Shown: piece after piece, positions 42,213 to 55,459 of the stretch
Numbering within the stretch: the first letter of the stretch is position 1
Layout: every line of letters starts with the position of its first letter
From: Amorphophallus konjac
Lineage: Eukaryota; Streptophyta; Magnoliopsida; Alismatales; Araceae
NCBI GenBank assembly: GCA_022559845.1
Contig: CM040121.1
Location: 511,294,566-511,358,565 of the forward strand
Direction of reading: 5' to 3'
Length of the DNA: 64,000 nucleotides
Program-made: the position numbers and the translations under genes
The notes under the pieces: model-generated
What the model was told of the DNA's origin: nothing
The model's input: the letters and a program-made list of their open reading frames with translations, nothing else
The model's database searches: none

Positions 42213-44216
42213 CTATGAAGAGCTCGACTCCGTAGAGTAGGGGTCCATCCGGCTGTGGTACTGCTCAAGAAGGTCAGGATCCAGCCGCTGGAGATCTTCT
42301 CGACTCACCCACGAATCCTCCAAAAGAGGTCGATCCTTCCACCTAATGAGATAGCGTTCGTATACCTTTCTCCTGGTGGTAGTGACATGTTCATCCAATA
42401 TTCTTTCAATTCGCTCACGCTGGGCTCTCTGGGTTAGTGGACTCTCCTCACGGGTGGGTGCTCTCTCAATGGGGGAAGTAGGCTCAATATCCTCACCAGG
42501 CACCATCGTGGGACCCCTATATGAAACTAGGTCTGCCACGTTGAATGTGGGGCTCACTCCGTACTCCTCGGGAAGATCTATCTCATAGGCGTTAGTGCCA
42601 ATGCGCCTCAAGACCTGGAAGGGACCAGCCCCACGAGGCTTCAATTTGGAGGTGGCTCCGGGGGAGAGCCTCTCCGTCCATACCATCACAAAGTCACCCA
42701 CATGGAATTCTTGATGGCGCCGATGAGAGTCAGCCTGTCTCTTATAAGTCTCATTCTTCTTGCTGATGTGCTTGCGAATTTCTTCATGCAACTCCCTAAT
42801 GTGTTGGGCAAATGACTCAGCTGAAATAGACACTCTAGCATGTTGGGGAAGGGGAATGAGGTCAGAGAGTTTCCTTGTCTTGTACCCATGTACAGCCTCG
42901 AATGGACTCATCCCTATGGACTTGTTAACAGAGTCGTTGTATGCAAATTCAGCCTGAGGTAGAATGAGATCCCAATTCCCTGGACGATTCTCAACATGAC
43001 ACCTAAGAAGGTTCCCTAGACTCTAATTGACAACTTCGGTTTGGACATCAGTTTGAGGGTGGTAGGCCGTGGAGAATTTAAGGAGGGTACCCATCAAGTG
43101 CCAAAGGGTCTTCCAAAAATAGCTGGTGAACTTGACATCCCTATCGGAGACTATGGTCTTCGGTAACCCATGGAGGCGAACAACCTCATCAAAGAATAAC
43201 CGGGCCACTCGGGAGGCATCGGACGTTTTGGAGCATGGGATGAAGTGGGCTATCTTGGAGAATCTATCCACTACCACAAAGATTGAATCATGTTTCCTTT
43301 GGGTCCTGGGTAGGCCTAATACAAAGTCCATGCTTAAGTCTTGCCACGGACGGTTGGGGATGGGGAGAGGGGTATAAAGGCCGGTGTTTTGCTTCACATG
43401 TTTGGCTGAAGCACATGTACGACACTGGCCCATTATCTTGGCTACGTCTCTCTTGAGACTTGGCCAAAAGAATTGACCCTCAACTAGAGTGATGATTTTA
43501 TGAACCCCAAAATGACCAGCTAGTCCCCCGGCATGTAACTCCCAAACCAAGAAGTCACGGAGTGAGGTCCGTGGTATGCAAAGCTTTAGCCCCTTGAAGA
43601 GGAACCCATCCTCCAAGATAAAACCCTCATATTCCCTACTATAATGGGTGGTCAAGGTGGTATAGATGTGCTCAAAGTCGGGGCAGCAAGGGTACTCATC
43701 CTTGAGCCTCTCAAATCCGGTAACCTCCACTTGGATATTGGACAACAAATAGACCCTCCTACTTTGTGCATCCGCTGCGCGGTTCTCACTTCCTGCCTTA
43801 TGTTTGATTGAAAATGTGTAGGATTGGATGTACTCAACCCAGCGGGCATGTCGGGCATTCAACTTTTGCTGGGAGTTGAGGTATTTTAGGACCTCATGGT
43901 CGGAAAAGATGACAAATTCTTTGGGCAACAAGTAGTGCCTCCAATGTCGGAGGGACTGAACTACGGCATAGAACTCCTTGTCATAAGTGGAGTACCTCGT
44001 CCTAGCATCACATAGCTTCTCACTGAAGAAGGCCACTGGGTGCCCTTCTTGGCTAAGGATCCCTCCTATTCCTATCCCGGATGCATCACATGTGACTTCG
44101 AAGACTTTGGAGAAATCGGGTAGGCATAGGACCGGGGCTTGGGTCATTTTCTCCTTAAGCTCTTGGAAGGCTTTGGAGGCTGGTTTGGTCCACAAAAAGT
44201 CCCCTTTTTGAGACAA
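42213..44216 (-). pseudogene. pol: RNase H, integrase and chromodomain of element D
   Basis: One frame with a single stop near 43022. RNase [39 protein letters not shown]. Integrase zinc end: HFGVHK ... CRTCASAKH. Core: [10 protein letters not shown] (D), [11 protein letters not shown] (D), TDVQTEVVN (E). After the stop: NDSVNKSIGMSPFEAVHGY, the GPY/F-like GAGPFQVLRRIGTNAYEIDL, and a chromodomain (IERILDEHVTTTRRKVYERY, LIRWKDRPLLEDSWV). All catalytic residues are present, so it was functional recently. A 1-base frameshift near 44205, at a C/T homopolymer, separates it from RT. Confidence 0.9.
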
Positions 44217-45934
44217 TCAGTGATAGGGGCGGTGATGGTGCTAAATCCCCGGATAAACCTTCTATAGAATGTGGCCAACCCGTGGAAGCTTCGGACCTCA
44301 TGAAGGGTGTGGGGTTCCGGCCAATCAAGAATAGATTGGACCTTCTCGGGGTCCATGGAGACACTCTTGGTAGACACCACAAATCCTAGGAAGGTGATGG
44401 ATGTGGTCATGAAGTGACACTTTCCTAGGTTGACAAATATACTCTCATGTCAGAGGACGGTGCAAACTTGCCTAAGGTGGTCAAGGTGGGCCTCTTGGGA
44501 TTGACTATAAATGAGAATGTCATCAAAGTAGACCACTAGAAATATCCCAATGAAAGGCCTAAGGACCTCCATCATGAGCCGCATAAAAGTACTTGGGGCA
44601 TTTGAGAGCCCAAAAGGCATGACTAGCCATTCATAAAGGCCATCCTTGGTCTTGAAGGCCGTTTTCCACTCATCTATGGGCCTAATCCTAACTTGGTGGT
44701 AGCCACTCTTGAGGTCGATCTTGGAGAAAATAGTGGCTCCAGCTAGCATGTCAAACATGTCATCAAGTCTAGGGATGGGTAACCTATACTTGACAGTGAT
44801 TTTATTAATGGCCCGACTATCCACACACATCCGCCATGATCCATCCTTCTTGGGGGTGAGGAGGGCCGGGACGGCACATGGACTTTTGCTAATGCGGATA
44901 AAGCCCTTCCTAATGAGTTCCTCTATTTACCTCCTAAGTTCGGCATGTTCCGTAGGGTTGAGGCGATAATGAGAAAGGTTTGGAAGGGTGGCTCCCAGAA
45001 CTAGATCAATTGTGTGTTGTACATCACGCATGAGAGGGAGTTGGTCCGGGAGCTCCTCCGGGAACACATCATGAAATTCTTCTAGGAGATGCCGAACTTC
45101 TATGGGATGGGGGTTGGAGGGAGTGGGCTCTCCTAGGCAAATGATCACCGCACATAAAGGCGTCCCTTGAGCTATCTCCTCCTCAAGCTCTCTTTTGGTG
45201 ATGAGATGAAGACCCTTGGTCAACCCCGAAGGTTCACCTTGGTTGGGGTTTTGGGTAAGTGATTGTGTCGGAGGGGTGGAGTTCCCCGAGGCTTGTGGTG
45301 TGGTGGGGTGATGTCCTTGAGGGAGTGTGTCCCTCTTGGGCATGGGACGTGGCGGGGAGGGATTAAGACTGATAGTCTTTCCCTCATGCTCAAAGATGCA
45401 TGTGTTGGTCCTACCCAAGATGCTGACATCCACATCATAAAGCCAAGGTCTCTCTAGTAGGATGCTACCTACTTCCATAGGAATAACATCACACCATATT
45501 TGGCCATGGTAGGAAGAGAAGGTGAGGGGCACAAGGCAGCAAGTGTCGACCGGGATGGAATTGTTGTTGATCCATGAGACCCGATATGGACTTGGGTGGG
45601 GAGTGATAGCAAGCCCTAGGAGTTTAACGGTGTTGGGGGACACGGCATTGACACAACTCCCATTATCTAAGATCACTTTTCTCACATGCCCCCCTATCTT
45701 AACAAAGGTGTGAAAGATTGAGGTTCGACGCCAGTCCTCCTCTTGGGTTTTGGTGAGGGTACATCTAATCACTCCTAGATGGGAGTCGGTGGATGTCATG
45801 GTGTGGTCTAGACCCGACTCATGGTATTGGCTCTTGTACTCTTCCTCCCAATTTAGTGAGGTTTCATAGACCTCAATCGTGCTCTCAAGTTCCCCTTGGG
45901 GTGGGGGAGTCTCTTCAACTAGCAAACTAGGCAA
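44206..45934 (-). pseudogene. pol: Protease and reverse transcriptase of element D
   Basis: The frame is continuous with gag. Protease: VRKVILDNGSCVNAVS near 45690-45640, with the catalytic Asp kept, and GSILLERPWLYDVDV. RT: TLPNLSHYRLNPTEHAELRR, a stop near 44926, [50 protein letters not shown], and catalytic [11 protein letters not shown] near 44540-44510. A second stop near 44448 follows [23 protein letters not shown] ends RT. Two stops and the frameshift near 44205 make it a pseudogene. Confidence 0.9.
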
Positions 45935-47227
45935 CCCTCTAGATGGGCATTACCCCGCGAAGTGTCCAAATCCTTGACATCTATAGCATTGTTGGCGCCC
46001 ACTACCCGGGGTGGTCCCTCCTACATTTGGGCCTTTGGAACTCTCTTCCCTCCATGGAGGAGGGTGGCTAGGGGTGGCCTTGTTTGGAGTGGTGGTGGGA
46101 GGGGGATAGTAAGGCGGTAATGGGGCATTCCCACTTGGGCTAGGGGCCTTCATAAGGGGGGCCGGGGTGGTTCGGGGCCCCATGCTTTTGGGGTCGGTCG
46201 GTCGGGGAGGGGAAAACCTAGGGATTCTAGAGAATCGCTCAACATCCCGAGCTATTTGGTAGGCTTGTTCAAGGTTGTCGACATCTCTCATGAAAAGTTC
46301 CATCTTGATGTGGTTTTAAAGCCCATTCCTAAATCGGGATAAGGTGACGGCCGGGTCCTCATGAACTCCACACTTCAAAAGATAGGAGCCAAATTTCTCA
46401 ATGTATTCAACCACGGTCTTCCCTTCTTGGGTGAGACTTTGTCACTCATCTAAGAGAATTTGGTGGTAGGATAGGGGTAGGTACTTACTTCTAAGTTGGT
46501 TCTTCATACCTTCCCAAGTGTCAATAGGCTCTTCCCACCTAACCCTCCTTAACCTCTCTTGGTTTAGCCAATAAGTCTTGGCTAATTTGGTGAGGTGCAT
46601 CTTGGCCAACTTCACTCTCCTTGGGTCGGACATAGGGTACCATTCAAAGTATTGGTCCATGGCGGTCTCCCATTCTAAGTAGGCACTTGGTTCATGGGAA
46701 CCGTCAAAGTTTGGGGCTTCTACCTTAATCATCCTTAAGAGGGGGTCGTCAGGGTCGTCCCGTGGACGCCTTTCATTATGTTGGTGGTGACGATGCCTCT
46801 CATAGTCATGGTAGGGGTCAACATTCCTATCCTCCCTATCAATTTCAGCTTGTGAAGGGTGGGCTCTTGGACCATTGTTCCTTGGGAGGTCGTCCCGTGG
46901 ACGTATTTCATTAGGTTGGTGGTGGCGAGGCCTCTCATAGTCATGGTAGGGGTCAACATTCCTATCCTCCCTATCAATTTCAGCATGTGGAGGGTGGGTT
47001 CATGGACCATTGTTCCTTGGGTGGGGCTCATGCTCTTCTAGCCGAGCAAGCTGAGTGGAAAGGGACTCTAGTTGGGCAAGGATGGTGGCAAGGGTGGCAT
47101 CCACCTGGTCCATTTGACCTTGGGATTCCTCCCTATGGGCATCTTGATTGAGTTGGGGATTGGGATCCATGGCGGGAACCGAAGAGGATGCATCGGGTCG
47201 ATACATGGCTCCACTACGGGTGGACAT
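45935..47227 (-). pseudogene. gag: Gag of element D with an in-frame duplication
   Basis: Begins at the ATG at 47227, about 85 nt after the PBS. Early coiled coil (QVDATLATILAQLESLSTQL). A stop near 47000 follows. A 45-codon segment is then duplicated in tandem (47023-46889 and 46888-46754; shared EIDREDRNVDPYHDYER). The capsid-like domain is at 46732-46300 (VEAPNFDGSHEPSAYLEWE, then RLRRVRWEEPIDTWEGMK), with stops near 46441 and 46315. A Pro-rich region and one CCHC knuckle (CYRCQGFGH...C) follow; a stop falls inside the knuckle just before its last Cys. It would form the particle shell and bind RNA. Confidence 0.85.
46754..47023 (-). repeat. 135-bp tandem duplication in D gag
   Basis: Two copies, 46754-46888 and 46889-47023, each starting GTCGTCCCGTGGACG on the plus strand. 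The period of 135 bp keeps the reading frame. Confidence 0.85.
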
Positions 47228-47311
47228 GCAAGGGAGGGGAAAGACTTGACGGATGGTTGACTCAATGCAATGGTCCTAGGACTTAGGCTTGATAGAGACA
47301 AGTCTAAACTT

Positions 47312-47323
47312 GCTCTGATACCA
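47312..47323 (-). other. PBS of element D
   Basis: The minus strand reads TGGTATCAGAGC, 2 nt from the LTR end at 47326. Confidence 0.9.
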
Positions 47324-47325
47324 AT

Positions 47326-48018
47326 TGATGTGACACCACCTTGGAGGTGATAGTCACAAGATCGATGCACCTTGGACCTTATCAAGCAAGTACAATTCGT
47401 AACTGAAACGGACCGATATCGGCGGCCACTCACCCGACACTCACCCAAGTCCTGGGGTAACTCAGTGATGCCGAGTGAAGGTTTTGAGGGCTGGGCCCTT
47501 GCTGGTAGAGGGCCAGTAAGGCCAAGGGTTTTCCCAAGGGTATGGAGGCCCAATTCAATGGAGCCGACGTTGTACCGAGGGCACGGGTTACACACTCTCT
47601 CCCACAGCGATCTCTTGAAGCAAAGGAGCTTACAGATCGAGCACTCACTCTCATGGGCCAGCGAAGCTATGAACTAATATTGAAAGAACAAGCACTAGGG
47701 GAAGCAAGGGTTGGAACACTTACTCGACCGGTTTGAAGAAACCGGCCCCGCTCAGAGACGTGGGCGAGCGGGGAAGCGTGGGTTCCCCACACGCTGCGCC
47801 GGTGTAGCTTGAACATGTTTAAAGGATTACAACACTACTCCCCATGCAAGGGGGGGACGAGGGGAGGGGAAGTCACATATACATTCAAACACTACCTCCC
47901 ACAGGGAGGGGCTGTAAGCCGGCCGGGCGGGGAGGGGAGGATCGATCTAGGAGCTACTTGAAAGAAAGTCACCAGATCTATCCGCCCTCTGGAACAGGGG
48001 ACAGGCAGTCGAAGTCGG
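47326..48018 (-). repeat. 5' LTR of element D, first segment
   Basis: 693 bp matching 39831-40523. It ends with GTCGG (48014-48018), the TSD of A2. It continues at 56270. Confidence 0.9.
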
Positions 48019-49974
48019 TGAAGTCCCGCGATCAATGACACCCAAGAGGGGGGTGAATTGGGTGTTTACAAATTTTAAGGAAACTTTTGGCTTTTTCAAA
48101 TATGTGATAAACACTTATTAGGAAGTTGAGAGTTGTCAAACAAATTCTCTCAAACTCTCCATTCCCACACGAGCATGTAACGAACTAAAACAAACAAACC
48201 ACACACATGCACAACCCAAACCACAATGCACAGCGATTTTAAGGTGGTTCGGATGCAACGGCGGCAATCCTACGTCCACCCCTCACCAAACTCGGAGAGG
48301 CTTCACTCAGGGATAAATCCCCAAACGGAGACGACGCTCCAAACACACACGCAGGACGACGCCTGCCCACACACACGGGGACGCACCCCAACACACACAC
48401 ACACACGGAGACGAGGTCTCCAACACAATCCAACAAGCGGATCAACAAGACACACACAACTGCGACAAATGCGGCACTCCACACACAAACACTAAGATCT
48501 GGATAAAAACACACACACACGCAGATCTAAACAGACCTACGCACACACGAATCAAAAATGACACGCGCACACACACGACCACGGATCCAACAATGATCCA
48601 CACACACACAAGTTTGCAGTTTATACAAAACACGAATATGAACTTGAAACACAATAAGGCACAGTTTAGAATGCTCTTGATTTTAGGCTCCCCCTGAGTG
48701 TATGCTCTGGATGTTTGTGTTGATTCCTTCTTTACTTGAATGGCTTGAGACTCAGCTTGAATGGCCTTGTATTTGATGTAGATCTTCTTGCACGGAGTAC
48801 TGTTCACTGCTACAGTACTTCTTTCCCCTTTCACTTGGACAGCCTTCTCTTAAGCTTTTCTTGAGACCATTGCTTGATTGGAACTCCTTGGCTTGAGAAG
48901 ATGCTTGAATGGCTTCAATTGGTGCTAGAACGGCTTCGATCGGATGATGAACTTGTTGAAAGGAATGTTGTTCACGAACGTTGCAGCAATCTTCATTTGA
49001 TAGCTTTCCTCTCGATCTCTACTTGTTGATTTCTTGCTTATTTTCCTTGGAGGATGTTGGCTTCAGATCTACCTTGAATGGCTTGAAGTGGGATGAAGAT
49101 TGTTACTGCACGAGGTACTGTTCACGGAGCTACAGTACCCTCTCCTTTCACCTTGGACAGCCTCCCCCTTGATCTTCCTTGAATCCCTCTTGGTTGGTTC
49201 GGGTTATGACTCTAATAGGATGTTTTATAACCCTTGGAAGGTCTATGGACAAGCCCTAGACCAGATCCACAAAATCTGGAGGGTTTGGTGGCTTTGGGAT
49301 TAAACAATAGCAAGAGGAAGGGCTTTCCTCGAAGTCACAAAAAGTCAATAATGTTGGGCAGCTCGGGGCTGGCGGTCGACCTGCAGGGGCTGGCGGTCGA
49401 CCGCTACTGAGAAACCTGCAGACGGATGGTTCCTGGGAATCCCGGTCGACTGCTACTAGGCTGGCGGTCGACCGCCACTGAGAGACCGATAGACTGGGGG
49501 TTGCTGGCAGGGGTGGTCGACCGCCCCTGTGCTGGCGGTCGACCGCCAGCTGGGCGGACCCTGGGTTTTCCCGGGTCGGTCCGTTAACCTCTTCAGCTCT
49601 GTCGCTTAAGTCCTTTAGCAGTCCGTTCATGTCTGTTTTGGATTGTAGAGGAGCAGGGTGCTTATCCAGACGTATGGTTCACCAGGTGACTGCCATGTGT
49701 TTGATCCTGTAAGCAAGATAGGAAAGGTTAATACCATGCTTGTTCCCATTGAAGAGGTTATGAAACCTCTTGCCTCTTGTAAAACCAACATATGCAAACC
49801 AAGGATCAAGACCATGTAGCTGTTCCCATTTGTCATCTCAACTATACATAAATGACAAGAACAAGAGCAATCAACCACAAGTTTAGTTATCATCACTTAA
49901 TCACACATTAAGTTTAGTTATCATCAAAATCATAACTTAACAATCACAACAATCATCAAAACCATAACTCAACA
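48019..49974 (-). repeat. 3' LTR of A2 (full length)
   Basis: 1956 bp. Conserved box with hairpin CCTCACC/GGAGAGG (48281-48300; one mismatch where the other LTR has GGTGAGG). Hairpin array: GGGAT/ATCCC (48310-48321), GGAG/CTCC (48327-48340), GCAGG/CCTGC (48351-48366), GGGG/CCCC (48377-48389), GGAGAC/GTCTCC (48407-48421), GGATC/GATCC (48583-48599). Minus-strand TATA box (TATAAAA) at 49229-49223. Palindrome array 49373-49550. No gene inside. Confidence 0.9.
49373..49550. promoter_or_regulatory. GGTCGACC palindrome array, A2 LTR
   Basis: Six words: CGGTCGACCT (49373), CGGTCGACCG (49394 and 49465), CGGTCGACTG (49443), TGGTCGACCG (about 49514), and the perfect 20-bp palindrome GCTGGCGGTCGACCGCCAGC at 49531-49550. 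They lie 145-325 bp upstream of the TATA box. Confidence 0.75.
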
Positions 49975-52900
49975 ATCTCCCCCTTTTTGATGATGACAAA
50001 CTTATTGATGATGACAAACTTAATGATAAACTTATTAATGATGATACAACAGAGTGGATACAACAGAATGGCACATATATTCATCTCCCCCTGTCACACA
50101 CAATCATCACCTATCACACACAATCATCAATGTTTCTCCCCCTTTGACATAATCAAAAGGCGGGATAATGCAACTCTTTCTCCCACAATAGTAGTATCAA
50201 GCGAGTTGGAAGAAGCCAAATAAGGAAGAACAAGATTAACTCCCTTTGAAATAGCAATAGCCCATCATATCAAATCAGAAGAAGCAAGGGCAAATCATAG
50301 ACGAGCAAAGTAATATGATGCTAATCAGAAGAAACCAAATGGTGATCATTCTCACAAATCAAGATGATACCATCCAAAGTAAATACAATCAAGCATGTAT
50401 TGATACCAATTGAAGGTGGTGATTGGCCGCAAGGATATGAACCAGTGAAGGAAGATGTGCACAGGATGAGGTGTTCAGCAGAAAAGCATTCAAAATCTAG
50501 ATCCCATGGCAGATTTTCACAACAAACAAGAGCAGGAGGACATATCAAAAGGATTTTCTTTGATTTTCAAATTTTCAAATTTTTATATTTTGGTTTAAAA
50601 TGCATGAAATGCAACATATGCAAGTGATGACATGTGGGATGATTAAGAGCTATCAAACCAATACGTATATATACATACAACATAGCTCCCCCGTACTTAT
50701 ATAAGAAGGGAATGGGTATAAGAAAGATACAAGAGAGTCATGACAATCGGAATGCACATGTGTAGCACATGGAAAATTGTGCAATCATATAGGAGATTCC
50801 TACAATTGCTAAAGCATTCAATCAATTTTCTGAATCCATAATGAATCAAATTTCTAGATGTGTAAGTGAGTAACATGAAAAATGATAGTTGCAATATGGA
50901 TATTCAGATTTTCAGATTAACACAAGGAGACATTTTACATACTGCACTTCAATTTGAGAGCAGCGTATTGGAGGCTACGCTCTACCACAAAGAGTTTTCA
51001 CCATCATTTTTCAACTCAACCATTCTCACAGATAGTCAGAATTTTTCAAGAGTGGTCAGGTTCAAATAATTCTTTTTTATGCGAGTAGACGCATGGAGCT
51101 CATGCCAGAATCCCCGGTTACTCAGAATACAAAACTATTTCACCTCATTATGAACAGAGATACTAGTCCATACTTTTTAGATATGAACCACATCATGTCT
51201 CAAGTGACATGTGCCCAGTTTACTCTGTGAGTTCGAGCATTGCTCTATCTTTCAGTTTCATTTCAGATTTTTTAACAAAGATAGGTAGGCAGCTTTTTCC
51301 TCAACTGTCTCTTTAACATACATGCAGTAAGTTTAACATCTCGAGAGTGTTGAAAAGAAATTCATATATCCTTATCTTTAACACTCATTTTCACATTTTG
51401 TGTATGAAATGTGCGAATTTGATTCAGCATGTATACCGAAAATATCATGAGCTCATAACAGGGCAGTTCCCCCTAAATAGATGCACTTATGAAATAAGAA
51501 CTCCCCCAGAGTGTACAACATGAAACACTCCAATAATGACTCAAATGCAGCATTATTTATCAAGAAGACATAAGGTCATAGAAGTGCCAAAGGATGGGGG
51601 TGAATAGCATATGATATCAAGCAAGCACACAGAGGGAATGTATGTAATATGGAATACAAATATGCAACTGATACCAATCAAATGGATACCAATTAAATGA
51701 ACTGAATGCAGGTAATGCATGAGTTCTAATGCAATGCAACCTTTGATCATATAATAATGAAATACAGCATGCCAAAATAGAATGTAATGTGGTGCAAAAC
51801 TTCCGATACCAAACGAGTGAACTAACTTCAGGTAATGCATGAATTGTAATGCATGCAACCTATGCCTAGATGAGCATGTGATGCAAGATGCAAATGCAGC
51901 ATAGGAAAGCTTAATCTTCAAACCATGAGGCAAATTCCACATTGGAGCATTCTCATTATATTAATGTGTCAACAAACATTTTCATGACATGACTTTTATG
52001 AAAAAGGGTGCATAAATGATCAAAATTAAGCAATGCAACCCAATTTTCAGAATTGTTCAAAAATAGATTTTCAAAGGCTTTTCACAAGTTTTGATATGAG
52101 AATTCATCCACAAGCCAAATGTTTGAAACATTTTAATCAAAAACATATTTTCAACTTAAATAACTCAGTTCAAGGATTTATTCACAAATCAACCAATCAC
52201 AAGTCAGTCACAATTGTCAAGATCTGGTACGAAGCAGAGATTTTAGTTCAAAGACCCAGCTCACGCATATGGAATGCTTCCAAGTCGACATGATCCACTC
52301 TTCCACAGATGCCATTTAATATACCAGATATGTAATTCAATTCAAGTGTGATCATGTAATTCAAATTGAGAATATTCAATATGCAACCACTTCATACGCA
52401 TCTTTCAAGATTTTCAATTTGATTCAATCAATTAGGCACATTCATCACAGCATGCTAGTTAATGACAATTCATGTTTTTAGAATAAATACCTGTGACTTG
52501 AGAGTATCACCAACTGACAAAGATGGCCATTGGATGAATTGACAAGGTTGAATTATCTTAGTTCAGGAGACAAGATCAAAAGCCTTCAATCACTAGAATC
52601 ACCAACCTCACGAGGGTTGATATTTCAGCTATTACTTTCTTACCTTTGCCTTGAGAATCCATTTTCTTCCAAGCCTTTCACCTGATTTACCTTGGGTACT
52701 TACTTCAACACGTACAAGACTTTCACCACCTTGTACTTGAGTCGATCCTGGATGTTGTTCTACACAAAGTAGCCCATCTTCTCGTAGCAACTTGAGAGGA
52801 TTCTCATCATTTTCATCCTTGCAAGGTATTCTTCCAGTTGATTCAAGCTTAGCCCACCATCATTTAGATTTTGGGAGTATAATCTGCATCCAAAGACAGA

Positions 52901-53655
52901 AAGGTTTGATTTGTCAATTTCGATTCAAATTTATTAATAATGACATGACAAATAATTTTAACAACCATCACCCCTAGATAGTTCTAGATGCAATGCATGA
53001 CTCATGTGAACCTAAATGTTAAGCCCATATGACGAATCTGATGACTCCCCCTCAATGTGTGCATGACTGTGATATGCTCAGTAAAAATCTAATGCCACGT
53101 GAAGCCTGTGACTGATTGACTCATAGTATCGGGCGGAGAACTTAGATCTGAAGATCACCTCACGCGTAGTGATAGCTTTCAGACAGGCGTAACCTGCCCT
53201 TCCACATGTCACCATTTGATATACTATATAGTCAAGGGTGGTGAAGGTAGGAGGATTACTATGCATTATGACATGAATTCACAATATTCAATTTATGCAT
53301 GACAGTACGTGAAGGCTTATGCAAACTCAGTATATGCAGCGAGATTTATAGACGGTTTCAAAACTCCACTTCAACAAGATGCTATATGAGGATGATATGC
53401 ACAAGGGTATGCAACTATCTATGGATGGAATGTATGTACAGACTCATGCATGATCACATAACTATACAGCACATGGTAAAACACGACATAACACTTTTAG
53501 TGGAGAGAGTGAGAGGGATATCACCTGAGAAATCAAATTCAGTTTTTGATTTTTCTTCCAACCTTACTTGAGTCACTTGACTCGTATGCCTTACCTTCTT
53601 GATGAAAATAGATGTCATACTTTTCATTTCATGACACTCCTGCAAAATAGATTTC
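49975..53655 (-). other. Non-coding interior of A2 with several PPT-like tracts
   Basis: Matches 1-2779 of A1 from about 51180 onward. On the minus strand the PPT beside the LTR reads AAAAAGGGGGAGAT (49975-49988). Further GGGGGAG-type tracts lie near 50084, 50134, 50684, 51467, 51500 and 53044. Two copies of the TTTGATATAC module are at about 52225-52325 and 53125-53230. No coding sequence was supported. Confidence 0.7.
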
Positions 53656-55398
53656 TCAATTTACATTCTTAGGTACCCAAATCATCTTGGGTCCTTGTGA
53701 GTTAGCAGCATTCTTGGCACGTGGCTTCCACTCCTTAACAACATTCAAATCATCATCTTTCACAAGAAAATAATCATGCTTAACATTTCCAGATTTGCCA
53801 AAGTGATGGTGGACGGCACGTGGCATCATCTTCTTTCTTCTCATGGGTTATACTGATTTGTGTGTGTGAGCATGATGTGTTGAGTAGGAGTTCTTTCTCT
53901 TCAACAATAACCAGCAGTGTAAAGTTGTATGACTCTTTTTACCACAGTGATTGCAATGCATGGAAGATTTTGTGGTGAAGGCTCTCTTTGTATTTTTTAA
54001 AACAGCTTGGTTTCTACATGCTCTCAAATCACCATTCTTCATAATGAAACAATTATGCATAACATGTCCATATTTTTCACAATAAAAACATGTGAGTTTC
54101 TTTCTAATTGGTTGTGTGTGTGTGGAAGAGGTATGTTCAACATGCATGGAGGTGCTAGCAGCATTTTTGGATTTTTGATGCAAATTGATTTTCTTTATGG
54201 ATGCATGTGTGTGTGCAACATGATTTTTCTTTTTCAGATTTTCATTTGATCTTTTTATTGTCTGTGAAGACGATTGATTTGGGGACCCATTTGATGTACT
54301 GGCTATGTTTGAACTGTGCACAAAAGATGTATAAACTTTATTTTCAAACTTCTTGTTGTTCACAGGATTAAAACACAGCCCTTCCCTTTAAAAATTTACT
54401 TTCGTCCCCAACAATTTGTCTAAATTTTCTTGACCATTCACAAATCTAGATAATGAAGCATTCAAGTCAATAATCTCTTTCTCAAGAGATGCAATGTGCA
54501 ATTCATAGGAAAGAAGTTTATTTTCACAGGAGTTGACTTGTTCATGTAAAGTAGCATTGATGGTTTTATGACTTTCAATTTCTTGCAACAAAGCATGTAC
54601 TTTTTCAGATTGATCAATATTCATAGATTTTCTTTTTTCAAAGGTAAGCAATCTTTCAAAAATGGTTCTATTCAATGTCTTCAGTTTCTCATTTTCTATT
54701 TCAAGATTTTTATCATGAGCAAACTCATTTTGACCATTGTTTATAAGACTTACTCTCTCTCTCAGCTCTTTGTTTTCATTTCTCAAAGAAGAAATTTGAT
54801 CTTTATGAATTTCAATGTCAAACACATGACCATCAATTAATTCCTTCAAGTTTGAGCATTCTTTACATGGAGAATCACATTTATTTTGTACAACATTCTT
54901 TTTCAATTTTTTGTTTTCAGACTTAACCTTCTCGTATTTATCAGCAAGTTCATCATATGCAATCAATAACTCCTCATAGCTAAGTTCATCTTCATTATCA
55001 GAATCAGAATTTACCTTTGAGCTTGATTCAACTTGCTGATCACTCCCTTGATCACTTGTGCCTGCCACAAGACATTGATCTTCATGCTCTTCCCGGACTT
55101 TGGTTAAGCCAACCAAGATATCCTTCGCAGATCTGCAATGGGAGACAAAAGGGAAATGATTAGAATCAACTGCAGCAATAAGCAATTTTAGAACCAAACA
55201 ATTTTGATCATGTTTGAGCTTAGAATCTGCGTTCCAGACAGATTTATCTTTAGGCAACTCATAAGGACCATGTGAGATAAGCCTCCATAGCTTATGATCA
55301 TATGAGTTGACTAGAGTGCACATCCTTCCTAACCACAAATCAAAATTGCAACCATCAAACACCGGTGGAGAATTCAAAGTGTACATAATGGTAGTCAT
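53656..55398 (-). pseudogene. gag: Gag of A2 (CCHC type), broken by two stops
   Basis: One 581-codon frame from the ATG at 55398 (MTTIMYTLN), with stops near 54389 (a CAA-to-TAA type change in KVNFQREG) and 53847. N-terminal copia gag domain (PPVFDGCNFDLWLGRM). Long coiled coil, about residues 170-330. First zinc knuckle CFYCEKYGHVMHNC and second CNHCGKKSHTTLHC are both intact. A third, degenerate one (HHFGKSGNVKHDYF) is shared with A1. It ends with GPKMIWVPK, the sequence that in full Sireviruses leads into protease, and then stops. It is very close to the A1 gag. Confidence 0.85.
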
Positions 55399-55445
55399 TG
55401 ATCTGGATCACTCTAGATCGTTAGATCTATGAAATTAGAGCCTTG

Positions 55446-55457
55446 GCTCTGATACCA
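55446..55457 (-). other. PBS of A2
   Basis: The minus strand reads TGGTATCAGAGC, 2 nt from the LTR end at 55460. Confidence 0.92.
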
Positions 55458-55459
55458 AT

